64,000 nt of DNA from Pedobacter sp. R20-19 (lineage in GTDB: Bacteria > Bacteroidota > Bacteroidia > Sphingobacteriales > Sphingobacteriaceae): NCBI RefSeq assembly GCF_000708265.2, contig NZ_JCKI01000002.1:310001-374000 (forward strand), read 5' to 3'. The notes below the pieces were generated by a model. That model worked only from the letters and a program-made list of their open reading frames with translations, ran no database searches and was not told the DNA's origin. Positions 57,305-64,000 of the stretch are shown here, piece after piece. Each line of letters opens with the position of its first letter. Position 1 is the stretch's first letter. The translations under genes were made by a program, and so were the position numbers.

Positions 57305-57916
57305 TTATCCGGCAACCATTGATCGAAAAGTAAGGTTTATTCTTGGCGTGCTGATTTTTTTTGTTGGAGGTAAACGGTGTAACCAATGCGTTTGGGTGGC
57401 ATCTTTCATCTCCAGCAAACTTCCGTTTTCTAAAAATAGACCAATGGTTTCTTTTGATGTCTTATGTTTGAATAAAAACTTTCTTTCAGCACCAAAACTC
57501 ATTGAGGCAATGCTGGTATTTTTGCTTAGCGCTTTTTCATCATCACTATGGTAAGCCATGCCTTCATCGCCATTATGGTAAAGGTTTAACAGGCAGGAAT
57601 TGTATGTTGATTTGGTGTTTTCCTCTGCAATTTGCTTGAGTTCTTTTAATTCCATTGTCCAGGGAAGTGCATATTTGGTCGAATTGGAATAGGTATAAGC
57701 ATATTCCTGATCGCCATACCAGGCCACCTTTCTTTTGGTGATGATGTGTTTGCCCATGATAAAAGCTTCATCATTCTTCCACTCAATGGTATTCAGAAGT
57801 GCCTTATAATAGGCATTTGCCTTTTCGTTGGAAAATAATTGACCGAAATACAATACTGTTCCATCATAAGGTAGAAAATTTTGATCAATATCTTTTATTG
57901 CACTAAACAAATCCAT
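57305..57916 (-). CDS. alkB: AlkB-like 2-oxoglutarate/Fe(II) dioxygenase
   Basis: A DNA-repair dioxygenase that demethylates 1-methyladenine and 3-methylcytosine. The 203-residue protein has the iron-binding HxD pair His123/Asp125 in AYHSDDEKAL, the distal His in HWLHRLP (His180 likely), and the oxoglutarate-binding arginines in PRINLTFR (Arg192, Arg198). NLYHNGDEGMAYHSDDE is the ALKBH2/3-like signature. It lies 2 bp after ada on the same strand: an alkylation-response operon. Confidence 0.93.
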   Translation of the reverse strand: MDLFSAIKDIDQNFLPYDGTVLYFGQLFSNEKANAYYKALLNTIEWKNDEAFIMGKHIITKRKVAWYGDQEYAYTYSNSTKYALPWTMELKELKQIAEENTKSTYNSCLLNLYHNGDEGMAYHSDDEKALSKNTSIASMSFGAERKFLFKHKTSKETIGLFLENGSLLEMKDATQTHWLHRLPPTKKISTPRINLTFRSMVAG

Positions 57917-57918
57917 TA

Positions 57919-58779
57919 TTATCCATTTAAATTTTTATTAATGTCTGCTTTTGCAGCCTCCCAGCCAATAATTGCCATTTTACGTTCAGTACCCCAATGG
58001 TAGCCACCTAAAGCACCACTGGCCTGGATTACCCGGTGGCAAGGAATTAAAAATGCAACAGGATTATCACCAATGGCTGTGCCCACTGCCCGGCATGCTT
58101 TTGGATTTTCAAGTTTGTTGGCAATGCTTCCATAAGTGGATAATTTACCGACTGGAATTTTTAATAAGGTTTCCCATACCTTTAATTGAAAATCTGTGCC
58201 CTTTAAATGTAATTTGATTTCCATTAATTTGGACCAGTCATTTTGAAAAATAAGAAGTGCATTTTGTTGAATCGAATCTAACTGATGATGAAAATTTGCT
58301 GCTGGAAATTTAGAAATCAATTTTTCTAGCGCGATTTGCTCATCTTCTATAAAACCCAGATGACAAATGCCTTTTGGTGTTGCGGCCACAATGATATTTC
58401 CAAAAGGTGTTTCAGCAAAGCTGTAATTAATATTTAAATTTGCACCTCCGTTTTTATATTCGCCCGGAGTCATTCCTTCAATATTCACAAACAAATCATG
58501 TAGTCTGCTGGTTCCGGATAAACCTGTTTCTAATGCTGTTTCAAATAACGATGCCTGATTTTCTTTAAGACATTTTTTTGCATAGCCGATGCTAACGTAT
58601 TGCAAAAATCTCTTTGGACTGGTACCCGCCCATTCGCTAAATAGCCGCTGAAAATGATATGGACTTAAATTTGCCTTTTCAGCAAGTTCTTCTAAACTCG
58701 GTTGATTTTTAAAGTTTAACTGGATATATCTAATTGCATCTGCAATTCTATAGTAGTAAATTTCCTCTTGTGTTTTCAT
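57919..58779 (-). CDS. ada: AraC-type activator fused to O6-methylguanine-DNA methyltransferase (Ada-like)
   Basis: A 286-residue fusion. Residues about 8-108 are an AraC/XylS double helix-turn-helix (LEELAEKANLSPYHFQRLFSEWAG...). Residues 118-286 are a methyltransferase with the alkyl-acceptor Cys247 in IPCHRVI. E. coli Ada has an extra N-terminal zinc domain whose Cys38 takes methyl groups from phosphotriesters and turns the protein into an activator; it is absent here. Regulation would therefore have to use Cys247 or not depend on methylation. It is co-transcribed with alkB. Confidence 0.93.
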   Translation of the reverse strand: MKTQEEIYYYRIADAIRYIQLNFKNQPSLEELAEKANLSPYHFQRLFSEWAGTSPKRFLQYVSIGYAKKCLKENQASLFETALETGLSGTSRLHDLFVNIEGMTPGEYKNGGANLNINYSFAETPFGNIIVAATPKGICHLGFIEDEQIALEKLISKFPAANFHHQLDSIQQNALLIFQNDWSKLMEIKLHLKGTDFQLKVWETLLKIPVGKLSTYGSIANKLENPKACRAVGTAIGDNPVAFLIPCHRVIQASGALGGYHWGTERKMAIIGWEAAKADINKNLNG

Positions 58780-58867
58780 AGCCTCATTTCTTACCTACAA
58801 AACTACCAAACAAATGAAGTTAATAATACCCGATAATTGCTAAGTTTCAAAAGCACACATTTGACAA

Positions 58868-59221
58868 TTACTTTTCTTCTCTTTTCACGAGTAGAAAATC
58901 ATCATCATTTAATGCCAGATAACCAAATTCATAACAAAAGATATAAGATTTGCCATTTTGAGTATGGTAAGTATGGGTGTAATAATCAAAATTAAAGCCT
59001 GCATTTAGCATTTTCTTCTTTGATATCTTAACTTTTCCATCAGGGTTAAATTTAGATAGAAGTGTACGGTTTTTTTTAAGAATTGAATTAATCCTATTGA
59101 ATACGATACTGTTTTCACTTTTTAAACGGTTATTGTAATTATTACGACAACTATCATCACAAAATTTTTTATCAGTTCGGCCTTTAACCGCCTCACCACA
59201 ATCTAAACACAAGCGTTCCAT
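58868..59221 (-). CDS. small zinc-ribbon protein, unknown function
   Basis: A 117-residue protein with an N-terminal four-cysteine zinc ribbon (MERLCLDCGEAVKGRTDKKF, then CDDSCRNNYNNR; Cys5, Cys8, Cys21, Cys25). A basic helical region (SENSIVFNRINSILKKNRTLL) and a beta-rich C-terminus (KSYIFCYEFGYLALNDDDF) follow. The ribbon resembles the DUF2116-type zinc ribbon found in many small Bacteroidota proteins. No function is known. It is 88 bp downstream of the ada start region on the same strand and may be independent. Confidence 0.72.
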   Translation of the reverse strand: MERLCLDCGEAVKGRTDKKFCDDSCRNNYNNRLKSENSIVFNRINSILKKNRTLLSKFNPDGKVKISKKKMLNAGFNFDYYTHTYHTQNGKSYIFCYEFGYLALNDDDFLLVKREEK

Positions 59222-59345
59222 ATATATAATCAGATTTATATTATGGGATGATTCTTAAAACTAATGAAATTTTATTCGTGTACAAAATCATATGATTAAA
59301 CAATCATATCTGTGAAATTTATTTAGTAGTAACTGTAGTCTTATG

Positions 59346-59876
59346 TTATGATTTATTTTGCTGAAAATCTCTGTTAATTTGTAGCATGGCGATGGTATTA
59401 AAGATGGAATGAAAAGGAGATTTTATATGATCACGGCCAAGTGTTGTAGAGTTGATGTACATTCGATGTTCTTCAAAAATAACGGTGATTTCCTTGCCCC
59501 AGCTAAAAAGTCCTGCTTTCTTTTTACACCTTATGATTTTTTGCCCTGAATCATCAATTTTAAACATTGGATACTTCTGTTTTAAAATTTCTATCATTTT
59601 AAATTTGTTAAAAGTTGGATTTACTCCACAGATCTTAGTCAAACGATTCATGAAATAAAGGCTGAAGAGCATAAAAGTTAGGAAAGGGATGATAAAAGAA
59701 AGCGTAGCAAATGTAGTCTTATTGCTTTTATTCATTAATGGTAGAACAGGTAAGACTAAAAGAATTAACCAGGTAACGTTTTCGAAAATCTTACTTATAA
59801 ATAACTCAGTATTTAAATGAAATACTAATCTGCCTCTGCGAATACTTTTTTGCGTGTTAATTTGAGATCTCACCAC
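59346..59876 (-). CDS. small membrane protein, unknown function
   Basis: A 176-residue protein with two hydrophobic segments (about 34-50, ENVTWLILLVLPVLPLM, and 57-78) after a basic N-terminus. The rest is a soluble domain with IRCKKKAGLFSWGKEITVIFEEHRMYINSTTLG, a beta-rich stretch. I recognise no family. It lies alone, 124 bp from the zinc-ribbon gene. Confidence 0.65.
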   Translation of the reverse strand: MVRSQINTQKSIRRGRLVFHLNTELFISKIFENVTWLILLVLPVLPLMNKSNKTTFATLSFIIPFLTFMLFSLYFMNRLTKICGVNPTFNKFKMIEILKQKYPMFKIDDSGQKIIRCKKKAGLFSWGKEITVIFEEHRMYINSTTLGRDHIKSPFHSIFNTIAMLQINRDFQQNKS

Positions 59877-60116
59877 TAAATGTAGAAATATTATAGTGGT
59901 TTAGGAAAATTATAACCCTTCGGATTAAAATGATTATGGAAAAACATATAATACTGATACAACAATATGTAGTATACTACTGAAATATGATGTAATTAAG
60001 CATACTTTAATACGGTATAAATATTTCAATTAATGATATAGTAATATTACAGTTACGTAAGCTTAATATGCTTTTGTATGATTATATTTATGTAACTCTA
60101 AATAACAAAATAAATT

Positions 60117-60335
60117 ATGAAAAAAGCTCTTATCGGAATGTGCCTTTTATTAGGCGTATCATTTGCATCTACGGCTGCAACAAACAATTCAAAAAAATCA
60201 GTTAAAGCTGTTCAAAAAAAAGCTGTAGAAGTTACCACTTCTTGCGGAACAGTTTATGATGTAACTTGTCCATCATGCTCTACAATGGATTTGATTAACA
60301 TTGCTTTGTATTTAGACGCTGCTGATTGCGGATAA
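60117..60335 (+). CDS. small secreted cysteine-containing peptide, unknown function
   Basis: A 72-residue precursor: signal peptide MKKALIGMCLLLGVSFASTA, cleavage likely near residue 20, then a Lys/Ser/Val-rich stretch (22-40) and a C-terminal region with four cysteines: TTSCGTVYDVTCPSCSTMD (Cys43, Cys51, Cys54) and Cys71 near the end. CPSC could be redox-active or bind metal, or the four could form two disulfides. A strong terminator directly follows, then a GLPGLI protein and an outer-membrane receptor-like protein, so the peptide may be made in excess of them. I recognise no named family. Confidence 0.72.
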   Translation: MKKALIGMCLLLGVSFASTAATNNSKKSVKAVQKKAVEVTTSCGTVYDVTCPSCSTMDLINIALYLDAADCG

Positions 60336-60354
60336 ATAAAAAAAAGTTAAATTG

Positions 60355-60395
60355 AGGCACTTAAATTTAAACGAAATTTAAGTGCCTTTTATTTT
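60355..60395 (+). terminator. intrinsic terminator between the small peptide gene and the GLPGLI gene
   Basis: Perfect 14-bp stem (60355-60368 / 60374-60387, beginning AGGCACTTAAATTT), 5-nt loop, followed by TTTATTTTT. It would limit read-through, making the upstream peptide the main product. Confidence 0.88.
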
Positions 60396-60412
60396 TATAA
60401 ATTTATACAGAA

Positions 60413-61216
60413 ATGAAATTATACCTTCTCATCCTTTTTTTATTCACCCCATTTTTGGGAAAATCTCAAGCCATAGATCAGGAAATAATAAATTGTCAAT
60501 ATAAACTTACTTATGTACCAGATAGTCTAAAGCCAACAGTGAATAAAGAAGATTTTATGATTCTCGAAATTGGTAAAAAAACTTCTAAATTCTATAGTTA
60601 CAATACATTTAGAGTAGATTCATTAATTCAAAATGATACTAAAAATGGAATGTCACCATTAGAGATGTTGGCCAACAGGAACAAATACGGAAAAAAAGGT
60701 TTTCTGTATACCATTTATACCAATTATCCAGATAATAAAATTACCATGGTTGAAAAACTGCTATCTGACACCTATCAGTATGAGGAGCCCAAAGGTATTC
60801 AGGTATGGAAAATTTTAAGTGAGACAAAAAACATGTTGGGTTATGAGGTACAAAAGGCTACCTGTACATTTGGTGGTCGCAATTATATAGCCTGGTTTGC
60901 AAGCGATATTCCCACCAGCTTTGGACCATATAAATTTAACGGTTTGCCAGGGCTTATTATGCAAATTGAAGATTCCAAAAATCAATATAATTTCACTTGT
61001 GTGGGGATCAAGAAGATTAATGGAAACGCTATAAATAAGCCTGCTAATGCTCAGGGAAATATTAATTTATCCAAAAAAGATTTTTTTAAGATATTTGAGC
61101 AGTATAGCACTGAACCACTTGCATTTATACAAAATCATACACCTGCATCAATTTCAATGAAAAGCGGTAATTCAACAACAAAAAAGCCATATAATCCAAT
61201 TGAGTTAATCCCTTAA
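60413..61216 (+). CDS. GLPGLI family protein
   Basis: A 267-residue secreted protein: signal peptide (1-19, ending GKSQA), repeated beta segments, and the defining motif GLPGLI (177-182) within GPYKFNGLPGLIMQIEDSKN, preceded by WFASDIPTSFGP. The family is specific to Bacteroidota; its function is not established. Its stop codon overlaps the start of the receptor-like gene (TAATG), so the two are coupled. Upstream, past a terminator, is the small Cys peptide. Confidence 0.9.
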   Translation: MKLYLLILFLFTPFLGKSQAIDQEIINCQYKLTYVPDSLKPTVNKEDFMILEIGKKTSKFYSYNTFRVDSLIQNDTKNGMSPLEMLANRNKYGKKGFLYTIYTNYPDNKITMVEKLLSDTYQYEEPKGIQVWKILSETKNMLGYEVQKATCTFGGRNYIAWFASDIPTSFGPYKFNGLPGLIMQIEDSKNQYNFTCVGIKKINGNAINKPANAQGNINLSKKDFFKIFEQYSTEPLAFIQNHTPASISMKSGNSTTKKPYNPIELIP

Positions 61217-63834
61217 TGACTAAAAATATAATTTTAGGTATCGCATTACATTGTCTTTCTCTATTTTTCATCAATATTGTAGCGCATGCTCAAAATGTGA
61301 TTTCAGGTAAAGTTATCAGTAAGGATAATGGGGCGGGAATACAGGGAGCGAATCTGACTTTATATAGTTCAGATAAAAAGGATATTATAAGCTATACCAT
61401 TTCAAAGTCTAACGGTGATTATAATTTAAATTATGATCATGCTTCGGAAAGTTTTTTTTTAAAAATTTCCTTGTTGGGTTATGAAAGCCAATTCTTGCCT
61501 GTTAACAAAGTACAAAACCAAACTTTGAATGTTGTTTTAAAGCAGTCGGCTTTAGATTTAAAGGAAGTGTTGATTAAGCCTCCAAAAATCTCAGTTAGAA
61601 GTGATACCATTAGTTATAATGTAGATGCTTTTAAATCTCTTCAGGACCGAACTATTGGCGATGTACTTAAAAAACTTCCAGGTATTGATGTGCAGCCTAA
61701 CGGCACCATCCTTTATAATGGTAAACCAATCACTAAATTTTATATTGAAGGTTTGAATCTTTTGGATGGAAAATACAATCTCGCTACCAATAACCTGGGT
61801 GCTAAGGATGTATCATCAGTAGAAGTTTTAGAAAATCATCAGCCTATAAAAGCCTTAAAAAATGAGGTATTCTCTGATAGGGCTGCAATAAATCTGAAGC
61901 TTAAATCAGGTTCAAAAGCAAAATGGATTGGAAGCCTGGAAGAGTTTTTAGGTGCAAAACCCTTGCTTTATAGCAGCAGCAATGTCGGAATCAAAATTTC
62001 GCCCAGCAATCAAAATTTATCGGTTTTGAAGGCTAATAATGCTGGGATAGATTTACTGGCAGACTTACACCCACATACTTTAGAAGATCTCATCAATGGA
62101 AGGGAAAATAATATAGATAATAATGATCTGGTATCAACACCGTTAAATTATCCGGTGCTTGGCTTAGAGAAATTTTTGTTTAACCGCACATTTGTTGGCA
62201 GTACTAATCAACTGGTGAAATTAAAAAAGGATTATCTGCTTAAAGTTAATCTGAATGTAGTTCAGGATTACCGTACAAATCAATCAAACAACAATACATT
62301 ACTTTATTTGGTGGATAGTGTACCCTTAACATTTACTGAAAATATTCTTGCAGTTGAAAAGCGCACTTCTATAGAGGGAAATTTTAATGTAAATAAGAAT
62401 GTAGATGCCTATTATTTCAATAATCAATTAGATGCGAAATTCGATTTTGCATCTACAGATGTAGAAAATACAGGCAGTGATCCAAATGTTCAAAACCTCC
62501 ATATTCCAAATTTTTATGTTAAAAACGATTTTAACCTAATTAAAAGAATAGAGAAGAACAGCCTTAAGATAAATTTTTTTAACTACCTGAGTTGGCTCCC
62601 ACAAAAATTAACTTTCTCTCAGGACCTACAGAATAATGCCGCTCAGCAAATTAATATGCGAACCATCTTTAGTCATCTTAATTTTTCATTAGGCAAATCA
62701 GTTTCAGATTTTTCATTCAATGCCAGATTGGGGCTTAAACTTAAGTCACAAGATTTAGTTTCGCAAATTTACAATTTTAACAAACTCCCCATCGATGCCA
62801 TTTTAAATAATGACATTAAATTTTCTAATTATACCATCTATGGCAATCCGCAGCTTACCTATAGCAAGAATGATTTGAGTATCGTAATCCAATTGCCAGT
62901 AAGCTTAAATTTTTTAAAAACTAATCGCTCCAATCAAGAAACGCTGTTGTTTTTCAATCCGTCTTTAGATTTTCGCTATAAGTTTAATCCCTATCTATCC
63001 ACCTATTTCAATTATAATCGTTCTAATCAGTTAGGAGACGTTGAAAATTTAAATACTGGTTATATTTTTAGTACTTACCGAAGTTTGCAATTAGGTAATC
63101 CAAATTATTTTTCCAGACAGCTAACCAATGCTACTTTAGGTGTTACTTTTAGAGATCCTGTAAAAGCTTTCTTTCTAAATCTTTCCGGAAGCGTAAATCC
63201 ATCTATACAAAATCAAACAGCTGTTCGTGGATACATCGATTATTTAACTGTAAATAATTTTATTGCTTTTGAAAATACCAGTAAAAATTGGTCGGTAAAT
63301 GTTAATACCAGTAAGGGCTTTGACTTTTTAAAAACGCTGATTTCATTTTCAGCATCTTATTCTTCAAATACCTTAAACTCTTTGCAATCTAACCAGCAAA
63401 TTACAAGTTTAAACGACTCATATAATTTTATTCAAAAAACAAATTTCTCTTTAAATGATCGTTTAAATTTTAATTATCAATTTGCCTATAGAATTAGTAA
63501 CCTGTATGTTTCTGGAAAAATTATTCAGAAGAACGTAACGCAATTGAGTCAGCTCTTCAAACTTGGCTTGGTCGTTACCAGCAAATTTAATATGGATGTA
63601 ATGGTTGATCATTATTTTAACAAAATAAATGCTAATACTAAAGTTACTTCTATTTTTCCTTCTTTAAATTTTAAGTATAAGGCAACCAAAGCTTTGGAGA
63701 TCAATTTAAAAGGAAGCAATCTCTTTAACGAGAAGATCTATGAATATACAGTATTGAATGATGCAAGTTATACTAATAATCAGTATACGCTCAGACCTGT
63801 AACCGTATTAGCAGGCATTTATTATTCCTGGTAA
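61216..63834 (+). CDS. outer-membrane TonB-receptor-like protein with carboxypeptidase-like domain
   Basis: An 872-residue protein: signal peptide (about 1-25, ending AHAQ), a carboxypeptidase regulatory-like domain (about 28-110, VISGKVISKDNGAGIQGANL), a plug-like region (about 115-210, GDVLKKLPGIDVQPNGTILYNGKPI, FYIEGLNLLDGKYN) and a long beta-barrel ending GIYYSW. The plug is less canonical than in the other two receptors, as in the CarboxypepD_reg-like outer-membrane barrel proteins that accompany GLPGLI genes. Translation is coupled to the GLPGLI gene. The C-terminus is complete, ending 166 bp before the window edge. Confidence 0.9.
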   Translation: MTKNIILGIALHCLSLFFINIVAHAQNVISGKVISKDNGAGIQGANLTLYSSDKKDIISYTISKSNGDYNLNYDHASESFFLKISLLGYESQFLPVNKVQNQTLNVVLKQSALDLKEVLIKPPKISVRSDTISYNVDAFKSLQDRTIGDVLKKLPGIDVQPNGTILYNGKPITKFYIEGLNLLDGKYNLATNNLGAKDVSSVEVLENHQPIKALKNEVFSDRAAINLKLKSGSKAKWIGSLEEFLGAKPLLYSSSNVGIKISPSNQNLSVLKANNAGIDLLADLHPHTLEDLINGRENNIDNNDLVSTPLNYPVLGLEKFLFNRTFVGSTNQLVKLKKDYLLKVNLNVVQDYRTNQSNNNTLLYLVDSVPLTFTENILAVEKRTSIEGNFNVNKNVDAYYFNNQLDAKFDFASTDVENTGSDPNVQNLHIPNFYVKNDFNLIKRIEKNSLKINFFNYLSWLPQKLTFSQDLQNNAAQQINMRTIFSHLNFSLGKSVSDFSFNARLGLKLKSQDLVSQIYNFNKLPIDAILNNDIKFSNYTIYGNPQLTYSKNDLSIVIQLPVSLNFLKTNRSNQETLLFFNPSLDFRYKFNPYLSTYFNYNRSNQLGDVENLNTGYIFSTYRSLQLGNPNYFSRQLTNATLGVTFRDPVKAFFLNLSGSVNPSIQNQTAVRGYIDYLTVNNFIAFENTSKNWSVNVNTSKGFDFLKTLISFSASYSSNTLNSLQSNQQITSLNDSYNFIQKTNFSLNDRLNFNYQFAYRISNLYVSGKIIQKNVTQLSQLFKLGLVVTSKFNMDVMVDHYFNKINANTKVTSIFPSLNFKYKATKALEINLKGSNLFNEKIYEYTVLNDASYTNNQYTLRPVTVLAGIYYSW

Positions 63835-64000
63835 AGTATTCAACAGTATTTTTAATGGATTGGCAGCAACTGCTGATCTGATTAATCGCTTGCTTTGCTC
63901 CAGTAAAGATCCATTTATAAACGTTTATAAACGACTATAACTGTTTAACACCCGAATAAAATTTTTTTCTGTTTGCACCTTTGTTCTGTCGATAGTGAGG
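63835..64000. other. right-edge spacer
   Basis: No gene start is visible before the window ends. It contains a direct repeat built on TTTATAAACG (about 63914-63933) and CACCTTTG (about 63976-63983), one base off a TAnnTTTG promoter word, so a transcript may begin at the edge. Confidence 0.4.

Overview
The window looks like chromosome of a Bacteroidota member, most probably family Sphingobacteriaceae (Pedobacter-like). The evidence is AT-rich DNA, Bacteroidota-type promoters (TTTG, then TAnnTTTG), almost no Shine-Dalgarno use, several TonB-dependent receptors, GLPGLI and META-domain proteins, a long MraY, a histone H1-like Hc1 protein, and a meso-diaminopimelate-type MurE. No rRNA, tRNA, CRISPR array, phage or complete insertion sequence was seen.

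Layout. 1-1.45 kb: 3' end of pgk, two REP-like hairpins, and the RAYT-type Y1 transposase they abut. 1.8-18.9 kb: a division and cell wall (dcw) cluster on the + strand, in the order mraZ, rsmH, ftsL-like, PASTA-PBP, murE, mraY, murD, ftsW, a four-helix-bundle gene with ~95-bp tandem repeats, murG, murC, ftsQ, ftsA, ftsZ. It has three MraZ boxes in front and DnaA-box-like sites before ftsZ. 19-31.7 kb: an alpha-oxoamine synthase, a small Hc1 histone-like protein, dapA, ligA, a DUF4143 ATPase behind two palindromes, an AcpH-like protein, tyrS, a LuxE-like enzyme and a penicillin acylase family protein. 31.8-42.9 kb: two TonB-dependent receptors, a GH31 alpha-glucosidase and glgB, and a Cys-rich lipoprotein. 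43-49 kb: a sigma region-2-only protein, a gene-free stretch with candidate small RNAs, the operon pfkA / BadF-type kinase / gap, a Nudix-fold (NrtR-like) regulator, and a second BadF-type kinase. 49-60 kb: threonine aldolase, biotin carboxylase, ribE, DUF4268, TPR, beta-barrel, BrkB, META, ada-alkB and small unknown genes. 60-63.8 kb: a small secreted Cys peptide, a strong terminator, a GLPGLI protein and an outer-membrane receptor-like protein.

How the parts fit. The dcw cluster makes lipid II and the divisome. It lacks ddl and murF, which must lie elsewhere. The 44-49 kb block looks like a locally regulated central-carbon module: a Nudix regulator with a degraded catalytic box lies between two paralogous sugar kinases, one with a degraded phosphate-1 loop. 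Near-identical palindromes (GTGTA-N5-TACAC) lie before pfkA/regulator, before the second kinase, and at a minus-strand promoter in the gene-free region. This module and the peptide/GLPGLI/receptor locus at the right end are the best candidates for something undescribed.
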